A DNA stretch of 19,291 bases from Thermodesulfobacteriota bacterium (GCA_028278625.1 JANQDY010000078.1:1-19291); one strand, 5' to 3'. Positions 6,246 to 14,299 are shown, counted from the stretch's first letter. Numbers and translations are program-made. The notes: a model not told the origin generated them from the letters alone.

Positions 6246-7307
6246 TCAGCCCCGTCCTTTCTGTTTAGCGCTCAGGATTTTGATGGGAAAAGCCAGGCAA
6301 ACGAGAAATGCCGCGGCAACCACAAGCTCCGTATGGATCATGGACAATTCCCCCTGGTTCACCGCCAATTCAAAAACCGGATGGATGATCCAGTAGGTGG
6401 GAAAGAGCTTGGCGATCCACTGGGGCCAGTCAGGGAAGATGAAGAAGACCACCGGCGCCAGGATGATGATGTTGACCGTTTTTACAAGGGTAAAAAGGCT
6501 CTTGACACCGGTTGCGCTCAATCCGAAAAGCAGACCGATTTCAACGGCCATAAAGGCGGCGAGGAACAGGACAAGGCACAAGGTGGCCGGGTGAGATCCC
6601 GTGGCGCCGTTTAAGAGCAGCGTCAGCAGGCCCATGAGAAAACCCAGAATCAGGCCGACGCCTCCCTTGGCCGCCAGGACTTCCGAAAATCGAACCGGGG
6701 TCACCAGCAAGGCCTCCAGGGTCCGGTCCTCCCGCTCCTGAACCAGACCAAAGGCAGGCACCAGAACGCCCGCGATCAACAGGGAAAAAAGGACAATGAA
6801 GGGAATCAATCGCATGGTCAAAGGGAGGCCGCCCCCTTCACCCGTGGTGTGGACCACCACCCGGACCGGTGGGGCCTTCCCTTCCACCCCGCGTATCAGA
6901 TCAAGGGTCGTCATGGCCAGAATGATCCGGTTGGCGGCCAGGCTCTCTCCGCCGATCCAGAATTGCAGCAGGGGCTTTTGACCCGACAAAACAGCCCGGT
7001 CAAACCCCTTTTTGAGTAACAGCCCCGCGTCCAGATCATTCTCCAGCACCATTTTCTTGAGCCGGGGCAGATCCCGGCAACGGGTAAGGGAGATCCCAAC
7101 AAGTTCTCTGGCACGGGACGCAACCAGGGACCCGCCCTCATCCAGAATTCCCAGTCGCGGCTCTGGCGCAAAAAGGCCGCCGAAGATGCCTCTAACAAGC
7201 ACGGTAATCACAAAAGGATAAATCAAGGCCCAAAGAAAAACCGGGGAACGGGGTCCCATCCGGAGGTCCTTTTTTATCAGCTTAAATACATGACGGAAAC
7301 GGATCAT
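6246..7307 (-). CDS. ABC-2 type exporter permease (second permease)
   Basis: A 353-residue protein. The frame extends further upstream (to 7658), but the true start is ATG 7307 (MIRFRHVFKLIKKDL), which overlaps the stop of the preceding permease in an ATGA junction. Layout is that of ABC2_membrane_3 proteins: a basic N-terminus, helix 1 (about 22-42), a large extracytoplasmic domain (about 45-160), then a bundle of about five helices from residue 165. The coupling motif VQEREDRTLEALLVTPVRFSEVLAAK, typical of the cytoplasmic loop that contacts the ATPase, is clear. With the partner permease and the ATPase it should form a heterodimeric exporter in the inner membrane. The substrate is unknown. 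Confidence 0.87.
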   Translation of the reverse strand: MIRFRHVFKLIKKDLRMGPRSPVFLWALIYPFVITVLVRGIFGGLFAPEPRLGILDEGGSLVASRARELVGISLTRCRDLPRLKKMVLENDLDAGLLLKKGFDRAVLSGQKPLLQFWIGGESLAANRIILAMTTLDLIRGVEGKAPPVRVVVHTTGEGGGLPLTMRLIPFIVLFSLLIAGVLVPAFGLVQEREDRTLEALLVTPVRFSEVLAAKGGVGLILGFLMGLLTLLLNGATGSHPATLCLVLFLAAFMAVEIGLLFGLSATGVKSLFTLVKTVNIIILAPVVFFIFPDWPQWIAKLFPTYWIIHPVFELAVNQGELSMIHTELVVAAAFLVCLAFPIKILSAKQKGRG

Positions 7308-8410
7308 TTCTCTCCCTGTTTTCCGAGCATAACCATGCCGGTACAAAGGATGATCGCATCCCACAGGCATACCAATCCAAGATGCCATCCCGTGCGTTTC
7401 CAGCCCCACCCGTAGGTTGTTGAGTCCATGATTCCCTGGGCCACCCCATAGGAAGGAAGGAACTTCACCCAGAAGGAGACGCTGCCGGGGAAAAGCACCG
7501 CCACGGCGGGAATGCCCAATGGGATGAGGAAAAGCATACCCCACAGCAAGGTGCCCATGAAATCCTTCCCCATGGCGCCCACAAGCATCCCCACGCCGGC
7601 AGCCATAAGAGCCCCCAAAAAAACGGTGACGGATAGGGAACCCCAGTTTCGCCACCACACACCCATTGCCATCAGCATGATCAGAACTTGAAAAAAGGCC
7701 AACAGGGTGCCGAACAACGCCTTGGCGGCCACGATATCCCCGATGGTGGCCGGCGTGACCCGCAATGCCGCAAGCGTTCGGTTTTGAATTTCACCGGCAA
7801 TCAAAGAGGCCAGCACCAGAGATTCCGTAAACAATACCATGACCGCCAGGAAGGGGAGCATCCGGTCTCTTAGAGGGACCTGGTCCCCGGATCGGTCTGT
7901 TCCCAGTATGACTTGTTCCTCCTTGGGCAGGGTGACCGGCAAATCCTCACCGATGACCGCATAGGCCACGTCCTGGGCAAAAACCCTCATGATGCGGCGT
8001 ATTTCAGGGGGGGGCCCGGGTGCCGCGTACACCTGAAGCGTTGGCTGCTCGTCTGTTTTCAGGGTCTTTATGAAGCCTTCAGGGAAACAGATTCCCATGG
8101 AAACCGCCGCCGCTTCCTCTTCACGATCGGATACCGCGCGGATGAGATCGGAGCAAGATGAAAACCCCTTGATGATGATGCCTTCCTCATATGCATTGGA
8201 CAAGACGGCCAAAAGGGATTCCTCGCCCCTATGGTGCACCCCCAGGGTCAGCTTTTCATCCACCGTGGTGGGCATCACCCGAAACAGAACCACATAGGCG
8301 ATCAGAGCAAGGACGGAAAGAACGCTGAACAGCTTGTCCCGGATGAATTCTTTCCAGTCTTTTTTCATAATGGCCATAATAATGGCGATTCGGGGACCGG
8401 GATGTCTCAT
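7304..8410 (-). CDS. ABC-2 type exporter permease (first permease)
   Basis: A 368-residue protein whose start overlaps the ATPase stop (ATGA, 8407-8410). Helix 1 lies at about 25-45 (FSVLSVLALIAYVVLFRV). A soluble extracytoplasmic domain of about 145 residues follows, then about five helices from residue 190. The cytoplasmic coupling loop reads EIQNRTLAALRVTPATIGDIVAAK, parallel to the EREDRTLEALLVTP loop of the second permease. This supports a heterodimeric pair of related subunits. Both belong to the ABC-2 family that exports drugs, lipids, sodium or polysaccharide. An internal start at Met12 or Met15 is possible, but the overlap favours 8410. Confidence 0.87.
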   Translation of the reverse strand: MRHPGPRIAIIMAIMKKDWKEFIRDKLFSVLSVLALIAYVVLFRVMPTTVDEKLTLGVHHRGEESLLAVLSNAYEEGIIIKGFSSCSDLIRAVSDREEEAAAVSMGICFPEGFIKTLKTDEQPTLQVYAAPGPPPEIRRIMRVFAQDVAYAVIGEDLPVTLPKEEQVILGTDRSGDQVPLRDRMLPFLAVMVLFTESLVLASLIAGEIQNRTLAALRVTPATIGDIVAAKALFGTLLAFFQVLIMLMAMGVWWRNWGSLSVTVFLGALMAAGVGMLVGAMGKDFMGTLLWGMLFLIPLGIPAVAVLFPGSVSFWVKFLPSYGVAQGIMDSTTYGWGWKRTGWHLGLVCLWDAIILCTGMVMLGKQGEK

Positions 8411-9270
8411 GCTTCCAACCCTCGACCGGTAATGCGAACAAAGATGTCCTCCAGGGTGGCCTCCTGGGTGTGGATGCTGATCAACCCTTCCATTGCAACC
8501 GCTTTTTGAAGCGCAAGGCCGGTCTCTTTCCGGTCCAGGGGAATCACAAATTCCCGCACCGAACCGTCCTCCCGAACACGCACCCTTACCGACCTTTCTC
8601 CAAATTGAAGATTCAAGTTCTCCGGAGAATCGTGGGCATGAATACGGCCCTCATTTAAGAAAATCACCCGGTGGCACAGTTCCTCTGCTTCGTGCATGTT
8701 GTGGGTCGTCAACAAGACGGTGGTCCCCTTTTCAGCCTCTTCCCGAATGATGTTTCGGATGGTCCTCGATGAAACGGGATCCAAACCTTCGGTGGGTTCA
8801 TCCAGAAATAGGATCTCCGGATGGTTGACCAGACTCCTGGCCACCATGAGCCGCTGCTGCATGCCCTTGGAATATTGTTTCACCCGGTCCCCGCCCCTGC
8901 TGCCCAGCCCCACACGGTCCAGCAGGGATGGTACGCCATCCTTTTCGAGGCCGAACAAGGCGGCAAAAAATGCCAGGTTTTCAATGCCGGTCATATTCAG
9001 ATAAAGGTTTTTCTCTTCAAAACAGACCCCGATTCGGCCCTGAATCCGCGAATCTTCCCGGGTGATATCCATGCCCAGAATCATGACCTTGCCGGTTTTC
9101 GGCGCGATCTGGCCGGTAAGCATTTTGATGGTGGTGGACTTTCCTGCTCCGTTGGGACCCAAAAAACCCACGATTTCACCACGGGCCACCTCAAAACTGA
9201 TCCCCTTCACGGCCAGGGTTTCACCATAGGAATAGCAGATTTGATCGGCCTTGATAGCGGTATTTTTCAT
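8407..9270 (-). CDS. ABC transporter ATP-binding protein (ABC-2 exporter, NatA/CcmA-like)
   Basis: A 287-residue ATPase with all nucleotide-binding motifs: Walker A GPNGAGKST (38-46), signature YSKGMQQR (133-140), Walker B ILFLDEP (153-159), the D-loop GLDP (162-165) and the switch His190. The Q-loop position reads CFEEKNLY, with Glu in place of the usual Gln, a variant I recall in this exporter subfamily. After the nucleotide domain is an accessory C-terminal domain of about 70 residues, ending in ATLEDIFVRITGRGLEA, typical of DrrA/NatA-like subunits. An AGGGGAGGG ribosome-binding site precedes the ATG. It begins 16 bp after the regulator gene and energises the two downstream permeases. Confidence 0.93.
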   Translation of the reverse strand: MKNTAIKADQICYSYGETLAVKGISFEVARGEIVGFLGPNGAGKSTTIKMLTGQIAPKTGKVMILGMDITREDSRIQGRIGVCFEEKNLYLNMTGIENLAFFAALFGLEKDGVPSLLDRVGLGSRGGDRVKQYSKGMQQRLMVARSLVNHPEILFLDEPTEGLDPVSSRTIRNIIREEAEKGTTVLLTTHNMHEAEELCHRVIFLNEGRIHAHDSPENLNLQFGERSVRVRVREDGSVREFVIPLDRKETGLALQKAVAMEGLISIHTQEATLEDIFVRITGRGLEA

Positions 9271-9286
9271 TATGGTCCCCTCCCCT

Positions 9287-9592
9287 TCATTTGCCTTCCC
9301 TTTTGAGACCCTTGATCAACATTTCCATTTCATCCAGGTATTCGCTGAGCGCCGCCGTTCCCAAAACGGTAACGGCCGCCGAGGTAAAGGGTTTGTTGTT
9401 CTTGAATGTTTTATGAACGCTCACATATCCGGCCTCCTTGAGCCGTTTTAGCTGGATGGAAAGATTTCCCGCTGTCAATCCCACGTTCGACTGAAGCTCG
9501 CCAAAGCTGATTTCACGGTCTCCATTGCCGGCCAGGTACGTCAGGATCAGCAATCGGGCCCGCTCGTGGATGAGCTTGTTCAGAACAGGCAT
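9287..9592 (-). CDS. Winged-helix transcriptional regulator (PF13601-type)
   Basis: A 101-residue protein close to the PF13601 (HTH_34) consensus. It starts with the IHERARLLILTYLAG helix, then the helix-turn-helix ISFGELQSNVGLTAGNLSIQ (28-47) with LKRLKEAGYV (48-57), a wing containing KTFKNNKPFT (61-70), and a C-terminal dimerisation helix (80-98). No sensor domain is attached, so signal input may be a small ligand or come from the adjacent membrane protein. It is encoded 3 bp after the membrane protein gene and 16 bp before the ATPase, so it is co-transcribed with what it presumably controls. The tandem palindromes at 10290-10320 are the likely binding site. Confidence 0.9.
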   Translation of the reverse strand: MPVLNKLIHERARLLILTYLAGNGDREISFGELQSNVGLTAGNLSIQLKRLKEAGYVSVHKTFKNNKPFTSAAVTVLGTAALSEYLDEMEMLIKGLKREGK

Positions 9593-9595
9593 GGT

Positions 9596-10267
9596 TTATG
9601 CCCCTTCCCCGTCTCGGGATGCAATGATCCCGGTCCCCGAAACCAGAAGGCTTCCGCATCCCAGGGTGAGACAGAGGGCGATGGGACCCGGAATCACGGG
9701 AAATATCACGGCCAGAACGCCGGTAATCAGCAACCAGTACCCACCCATCAGGGAATGCCCAATACCGATGAGCACCCCCATATTGACCATCAGCCCCATG
9801 GCCATGGAGAACATGGGAATGATGTAATAAGGAATATGCCTGAGAACAAAATAGGCGCAGAACACGATCATGAGGATGACCATGGGAACAAAGAGATGCA
9901 TGATTCGGTGAGTAAAGAGCTCTTTCAGCCACCACCCCAGGGTCAGGCCCGGATCGATTTCTCTCACCGCCTTTAGATAGGTCCTTTGCTTGAGGATTTG
10001 CAGAAAAACCGCATCTCCCAAAATGGCAAGATAGATGGCGTAGCGCAGGAGAGCGGGCACGGCCTGGAAACCGCCGAATCGGACTGACAGAAAATAGACC
10101 AGCAATGAAAAACCGATGATGCTGATGCCCAAGAGCAACATCACCAGACGAAAATGTCTGAAATTCAGCACCTCCCGCAAAACCGGTCTGTTTTTGTTGA
10201 TCACGGACCGGATCAAGCGAACATCCTCGAGCAATTGTTCAACCTGCGTGTGATTGATGGTTGGCAT
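9596..10267 (-). CDS. Six-helix integral membrane protein of unknown function
   Basis: A 223-residue protein. An N-terminal amphipathic, charged stretch of about 37 residues (VEQLLEDVRLIRSVINKNR) precedes predicted helices near 40-62, 70-92, 122-143, 147-170, 173-191 and 193-212. No catalytic or transport motif is recognisable. It is the first gene of the regulator/ABC exporter operon, and the regulator gene follows it by 3 bp. This places it as a candidate sensor, accessory exporter subunit or membrane anchor for the regulator (inference). Small membrane proteins paired with PF13601 regulators occur in other bacteria, as I recall, without an agreed role. Confidence 0.82.
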   Translation of the reverse strand: MPTINHTQVEQLLEDVRLIRSVINKNRPVLREVLNFRHFRLVMLLLGISIIGFSLLVYFLSVRFGGFQAVPALLRYAIYLAILGDAVFLQILKQRTYLKAVREIDPGLTLGWWLKELFTHRIMHLFVPMVILMIVFCAYFVLRHIPYYIIPMFSMAMGLMVNMGVLIGIGHSLMGGYWLLITGVLAVIFPVIPGPIALCLTLGCGSLLVSGTGIIASRDGEGA

Positions 10268-10289
10268 GGTGATTCACTCCCGGCATAAG

Positions 10290-10320
10290 ATAAAGTAGTT
10301 TATGCTATAAAGTAGTTTAT
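10290..10320. promoter_or_regulatory. Tandem palindromic operator of the exporter operon
   Basis: ATAAAGTAGTTTAT occurs twice, at 10290-10303 and 10307-10320, with a 17-bp period. Each copy is itself an imperfect palindrome (ATAAA-N4-TTTAT). The copies lie just downstream of, and touching, the -10 box of the minus-strand promoter, where a bound repressor would block transcription. Binding by the operon's own winged-helix protein is inferred. Confidence 0.7.
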
Positions 10321-10348
10321 CCTATGACCAGAATTTTTCATTTGTCAA
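10319..10348 (-). promoter_or_regulatory. Promoter of the membrane protein/regulator/ABC operon
   Basis: On the minus strand TTGACA (plus-strand 10343-10348, perfect -35) is followed by an 18-bp spacer and TAGGAT (plus-strand 10319-10324, 4/6 to -10). The predicted start, near 10312, falls inside the tandem operator, about 45 nt before the first start codon at 10267. Confidence 0.6.
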
Positions 10349-10383
10349 CAAAATTTTTGCCTTTTTTCGTTTTTTTCTAAAGA

Positions 10384-10412
10384 TTGTCCTGAAACCGCCG
10401 ATAAGACATTAT
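10384..10412 (+). promoter_or_regulatory. Possible promoter for the flagellar-rod-like gene
   Basis: TTGTCC (10384-10389), a 17-bp spacer and CATTAT (10407-10412) give 4/6 matches at each box, on the divergent side of the intergenic region and about 100 nt before the ATG at 10513. This is a modest match, offered as the best candidate only. Confidence 0.3.
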
Positions 10413-10512
10413 GGGAAAATGCGAAATGCCCCGCATCCGGAACTGAAGATGGTTTTTTCAGGCAAAACTGCCGGACAGGGTACAAAAGGGATTTTAAAAG
10501 GGGAAAAGGGCA

Positions 10513-10866
10513 ATGATGGGTTCAGTGGGAAAAAGTCTAACGGCTCTCAAGGCATTTGGGGCCAAAATGGAAGTCACATCAAAGAACATTGCCAATGGGA
10601 ATTCAGATGAATTCAAGAAGAGCAGGGTCACATTGAAGGAAAACGCCAACGGAGGGGTTAACGTCCTTGTGGAACGGGTGGACTCACCCGGCCCCGAGAC
10701 GGTTTCAAGGGAGGACGGCCAGGAGGTAAAGAGGGAGCTGTCCAATGTGGATCTGACAGAGGAAATGACTGAAATGGTGGTGGCCAAGAACGGTTACGGG
10801 GCCAATCTGAAGGCCCTTGAGACCCAGGATGAAATGCTGGGGGCCGCTCTGGACATCGTGGGATAA
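10513..10866 (+). CDS. Orphan mini flagellar basal-body rod-like protein (FlgC/FlgG-type ends)
   Basis: A 117-residue protein. Its N-terminus, SLTALKAFGAKMEVTSKNIANGNSDEFKKSRV truncated to its key parts, follows the flagellar rod pattern: an ALxAF helix, then NIAN, then an N-x-D-x-F-K-K turn (residues about 8-38). The C-terminus has SNVDLTEEMTEMVVAK (82-97) and YGANLKALETQDEML (100-114), the Flg_bbr_C coiled-coil signature in which NVDL-EE is hallmark. Little lies between the two ends (about 40 residues), making it shorter than FlgC (roughly 140). No other flagellar gene is in the window. It may be a rod paralogue recruited elsewhere, or a dispersed flagellar gene. The two adjacent ATGs (10513 and 10516) are equally usable after AAAAGGG. 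The 48-residue membrane protein gene follows 18 bp downstream. Confidence 0.8.
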   Translation: MMGSVGKSLTALKAFGAKMEVTSKNIANGNSDEFKKSRVTLKENANGGVNVLVERVDSPGPETVSREDGQEVKRELSNVDLTEEMTEMVVAKNGYGANLKALETQDEMLGAALDIVG

Positions 10867-10884
10867 GTAAGGAGGACAATAGGA

Positions 10885-11031
10885 ATGGATCTGAGTTTAA
10901 TATCGGTTTGCGGGATCGCCGCCGTTATGGGCATTGCAGTAATCGTTCAAGCCAAAAACAAAACGCAATTGGCCGCAAGGAGGATCCGGCGAAAAAGGGC
11001 CGTTTATGGTTGGAGGTTTCCTTCCAATTGA
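10885..11031 (+). CDS. 48-residue single-helix membrane protein
   Basis: A short frame of 48 codons plus TGA. It is preceded by an excellent ribosome-binding site (AAGGAGG, ending at 10875, 9 nt from the ATG). Residues 4-22 (SLISVCGIAAVMGIAVIVQ) form one hydrophobic helix. The tail is strongly basic (AARRIRRKRA, about 30-39) and ends in aromatic YGWRF. The basic tail suggests an N-out, C-in single-pass topology. It starts 18 bp after the flagellar-rod-like gene, so the two are probably co-transcribed. Its end overlaps the end of the convergent MBL gene by 28 bp. No family was recognised. The ribosome-binding site, spacing and composition support it being real, but homologues were not checked. 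Confidence 0.55.
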   Translation: MDLSLISVCGIAAVMGIAVIVQAKNKTQLAARRIRRKRAVYGWRFPSN

Positions 11032-11915
11032 CCGGCAATATGTCTCACCACCTGTCTGGTGACACCGGTGATGATTTCTTCTGGAAGAAAACTGTCCGGC
11101 TGCTCATTTTTAATGATCTGAACCAGACGACGAACCGCGTCTTCCTGGTTCTCCGCCTGCTGGCAGATGTTTTCCACCACTTGCCGGTATTTGTGAGCCG
11201 CCCGAATGGACCGGCGGATGTAATCCGCCGCTTTCTCTCCGGTGAAATACCCGTTATGGTCGGCGCAAAGGATTTCCACCGCCAGATCCGCCAGCCTTTC
11301 CAGGCTCTTCTGGTACAGCGTGAAATTGGAGTTCCCTGAGGGAGCGATCTTATCTCCGTTGGGGATGCCGCCCCCGTCTGAGGGGAACAGGGCCTTGATT
11401 TCAGGAACATAAGCGGTCACGGAACAGGAGGAATGCCCCGGCGTTTCGATTATTTTGACGGTCCGTCCCCCAAGATCGATGGTGTCATTGTCCTTCACCG
11501 TTTCTCCAAAAACGTCATGGCGCCATTTCCAGTCAAAATCCTTGAGTCTTTTCTCCATTCCCATTCGCTGTGCCGTCAGCCAGCTGAATTCATTCATGGT
11601 GGCAATGGGCTTGTCCATCTTCAATATCTCCCATCCCCGTTTAGAGGCATAGACCGTCATTCGGGGATTCTTTCGTTTGAAATAGGGAAGAACCCCCACA
11701 TGGTCAAAATGGGCGTGAAGAATGAGACACCGGCTGATTTCCGCAATCTCCAGGCCAATAGCATCCATCTGTTTCAGAAGATCGGGCAGAATGTAACTGT
11801 TGCCACCGCTGATGAGAATGGTATCATGATTCCCTTTTAAAAGGTATACGTTGCTTTCCATGCGACCGAGACACCAGAGTCCGGGTACGATCAAGTCGGG
11901 TCGTTCAGTTTTCAT
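11004..11915 (-). CDS. Metallo-beta-lactamase-fold hydrolase (glyoxalase II-like branch)
   Basis: A 303-residue protein. The start at 11915 (MKTERPDLIVPGLWCLG) is chosen because AGGAA lies 7 nt upstream and homologous MBL proteins begin near this point. A 19-codon upstream extension is open but AT-rich and unlikely. The metal ligands are His67-x-His69-x-Asp71-His72 (LHAHFDHVG), His161 (TPGHSSCS), Asp180 (FPSDGGG) and His220 (CADHNG), so both metal sites look complete. The C-terminal 75 residues form a helical extension (AADYIRRSIRAAHKYRQVVENI onward) of the sort that shapes the substrate site in glyoxalase II and lactonase relatives. The substrate is unknown. It lies 128 bp downstream of the hybrid kinase gene on the same strand, so co-transcription is possible. 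Confidence 0.87.
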   Translation of the reverse strand: MKTERPDLIVPGLWCLGRMESNVYLLKGNHDTILISGGNSYILPDLLKQMDAIGLEIAEISRCLILHAHFDHVGVLPYFKRKNPRMTVYASKRGWEILKMDKPIATMNEFSWLTAQRMGMEKRLKDFDWKWRHDVFGETVKDNDTIDLGGRTVKIIETPGHSSCSVTAYVPEIKALFPSDGGGIPNGDKIAPSGNSNFTLYQKSLERLADLAVEILCADHNGYFTGEKAADYIRRSIRAAHKYRQVVENICQQAENQEDAVRRLVQIIKNEQPDSFLPEEIITGVTRQVVRHIAGQLEGNLQP

Positions 11916-11960
11916 GGGTCGTTCCTGTAAAGAGAAAATTAAAGTTCTAAAGACGAACGT

Positions 11961-11984
11961 GGCGTATCCCACGAAAAGTACGCC
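11961..11984. repeat. Inverted repeat before the MBL gene
   Basis: GGCGTA (11961-11966) and TACGCC (11979-11984) are inverted around a 12-nt loop, in the 128-bp gap between the kinase stop and the MBL start. An overlapping shorter pair (CGTGG/CCACG) shares the left arm. It could be an operator, or a weak terminator of the kinase transcript. Confidence 0.35.
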
Positions 11985-12043
11985 AACCCAAAATTCCCGT
12001 CAACTGTTTTGCGGCGGGAGATGCCTTTGCCATGGACGGAATC

Positions 12044-14299
12044 TCAGACGGCAGGCGGAGACGTGGAAGGTGTCTTGCACAACTCCGTTTGTACGGCTGT
12101 CCCGAATTCCTCAAAATTGAAGGGTTTCTGAATGAAGGGGCCGGCTCCCAAGTCCTGTGCCTTTCGAACCCGTTCGGTTTCGGGAAATCCGCTCATGAGG
12201 ATGGCCTTCAAATCAGGGTTATGGCGAAGCATTTGCTTATAGGTGTCGAGACCGTCCGGTCCGGGGTCCATGACCATGTCCAGAACCGCCAAGTCCACCC
12301 GCTGTGTTTTGATGTGATGAACCGCCGCGAATCCTTCGGCGGCCGCGGCACATTCATATCCCAGATCCGTCAGACACTGGGTGACCATTTGGCGGTGTTC
12401 CCTGGAATCGTCCACCACAAGGATATTGGCCGCAATCCTGTCCATGGTTTTTGGGTGAAAATCCGATTTGGAAACCTGAAGCCGTTCCGTTATGGCCGGG
12501 AAAGAGAGGGTAAAGGTGGTGCCAAGGCCTTCGGTGCTGTCCACATGAATATAGCCCCCATGGTCCTGTACGGCGTTCCACACCACGGTCAATCCGAGCC
12601 CGGTTCCGCTCCGGCCCATTGACTTCTTGGTGTAGAACGGCTCGTAGATTCTCTCAATCGCCTCGGCTGAGATGCCCGAACCGTTATCCCGGATTTTAAG
12701 AACAACATGAGGACCCTTTTTCGGTTTCGATTCCGGTTTGACGCGGTGTAAAGGAGCATCCGTCCGGTTCTCCGTGGTGATGAGAACCTCTCCGCCGGCA
12801 TTTACCGAGTCCAGTGCATTGGAAACCAAATTCATCACCGCTTTGCTCAGATGAAGGGGGGATCCATGGATGATTTCCAATTGATCCGCCAAATCTGTCT
12901 TCACTGAAACGGCGCGATGGTAGGACCGCATTGTCTTAAACTCCGGACTGTCCAAAAACTCGCCAATTATGTGATTCAGGTCGCACACCTCGGACACCTT
13001 CACCCGCCGGCGGGCCAGGGTCAGCATATCCTGCACGATGGCCACGGCCTTTTCCCCCGATTTTTTGATGGACGTGAGCGGTTTGCGCAGATCGCTCTTT
13101 TCGGGAATTCGGTTCAGGAGATAGTCCGGATAACTGGATACTCCCATGAGCACATTGTTCAAATCGTGGGCCACGGCCCCGGCCAGTGTGCCCAGGATCT
13201 CCATCTTTTCCGCCTGTTTGAGCCTGTCCGTCAGCCGCGCCTTTTCAGCCTCCACGGTTTTGCGATCGGTTATTTCGTAAATAAAAAAGATGGCAGCGGG
13301 CCGGTTCCCCCATTGGGTTCGCACCACGTGGGCATTGAACCATCTGTAGGCGTTTTGGCTGTCACGGAGACGCATTTCCGTATCACGGAATCCGGCCTCT
13401 TTCCTCAAAATCATTCGGACCAGACTGCTGACATGGTGGCGATCGTCGGGATGCAATAAATCTTCCCCCTTTAGCCCCTTGAATTGATCAAAGGAATAGC
13501 CGAGAATCCCCATCATGGTCTTATTGGCAAAGTGGATATGTCCGTCTCGGAATACGACGATGCCCTCGTTGGCGTTATCAACCACCATTCGATATTTCAT
13601 TTCGGAATTGCGAAGGGCATTCTCAACTTGGCGACGGTGAGCGATTTCCCGGGCCAGCTTTCGGTTGGTATCGCTCAATTCCTTTGAACGACGGTCCAGG
13701 GAGATGATCATTTGGGTCAACCGTGAAAAGAATCTATGAAGGGCCAGATGAAGAATGCTCATGAAGGCCACGGAAACCACGATCATTGCGGCCCATGATG
13801 GAACGGCCCGTGCATGGTAATTAAAGTCAAGGTCGTGCCCGATCCATCCAAAAAAAATGGCGGAAGCGATTGCCCCCATGCAAATAAGGCTCATTATGAT
13901 GGTCAAAAAACCTGCGCGAACGCCAATACAGAGGTTGGCGATCAATGTACCGAAAATGAAGAAATAGACGCCCATCCCGATGAGACCGTAAACCGTAAGT
14001 ATGCTGATTCCCAAAAGGAAAAAACAAATGATGACCGTCCAGACCTGGAGACCATAGGGAATCCGCCTTTTGAACAGAACAGCGGCCATGAGCAAGAGAA
14101 AAATGGCCGAATGCCAGTACATGAGTGGCTTAAGCCCCTCAGAGGAGGCGCGAATGAGGCCAACCGCCAGTACAAAAGGGGCCGCCACGGCAATGGACAA
14201 AAAGACCCGATTGGCCACTTGCTTTCGAAATGTTTCAATCCGTTGAAACGGCTTTTGCTGAGCAGGCTGAATTGAATTCTCTTCAGTCTCAAAAGACAT
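12044..14299 (-). CDS. Membrane-bound PAS hybrid histidine kinase
   Basis: A 751-residue protein. Six predicted helices span residues 32-186 with short loops, suggesting a membrane-embedded sensor. A linker coiled coil (about 195-230) and a PAS domain (about 232-345, with GIVVFRDGHIHFANK and the closing FIYEITDRK) follow. The HisKA helix has the phospho-acceptor His378 (AGAVAHDLNNVL). The HATPase domain shows the N box (NLVSNALDS, 490-498), G1 (DNGSGI, 538-543) and EPFYTKK/GTGLGL. The C-terminal receiver (about 624-740) has the acidic pair Asp630/Asp631, phospho-acceptor Asp674 and Lys725. All catalytic residues are present. There is no DNA-binding output, so the signal probably passes to an unlinked phosphotransfer protein or regulator. 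AAGGAAA lies 7 nt before the ATG. Confidence 0.92.
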   Translation of the reverse strand: MSFETEENSIQPAQQKPFQRIETFRKQVANRVFLSIAVAAPFVLAVGLIRASSEGLKPLMYWHSAIFLLLMAAVLFKRRIPYGLQVWTVIICFFLLGISILTVYGLIGMGVYFFIFGTLIANLCIGVRAGFLTIIMSLICMGAIASAIFFGWIGHDLDFNYHARAVPSWAAMIVVSVAFMSILHLALHRFFSRLTQMIISLDRRSKELSDTNRKLAREIAHRRQVENALRNSEMKYRMVVDNANEGIVVFRDGHIHFANKTMMGILGYSFDQFKGLKGEDLLHPDDRHHVSSLVRMILRKEAGFRDTEMRLRDSQNAYRWFNAHVVRTQWGNRPAAIFFIYEITDRKTVEAEKARLTDRLKQAEKMEILGTLAGAVAHDLNNVLMGVSSYPDYLLNRIPEKSDLRKPLTSIKKSGEKAVAIVQDMLTLARRRVKVSEVCDLNHIIGEFLDSPEFKTMRSYHRAVSVKTDLADQLEIIHGSPLHLSKAVMNLVSNALDSVNAGGEVLITTENRTDAPLHRVKPESKPKKGPHVVLKIRDNGSGISAEAIERIYEPFYTKKSMGRSGTGLGLTVVWNAVQDHGGYIHVDSTEGLGTTFTLSFPAITERLQVSKSDFHPKTMDRIAANILVVDDSREHRQMVTQCLTDLGYECAAAAEGFAAVHHIKTQRVDLAVLDMVMDPGPDGLDTYKQMLRHNPDLKAILMSGFPETERVRKAQDLGAGPFIQKPFNFEEFGTAVQTELCKTPSTSPPAV

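Noticed and set aside
7308..7658. N-terminal extension of the second permease frame back to 7658
   Set aside because: The extension overlaps the first permease in another frame and reads as low-complexity Gly/His/Arg sequence. The ATGA overlap at 7304-7307 gives a natural start.
12032..12622. Long plus-strand frame opposite the kinase receiver and HATPase regions
   Set aside because: It is the complement of a clearly conserved kinase; the composition is typical of an antisense shadow.
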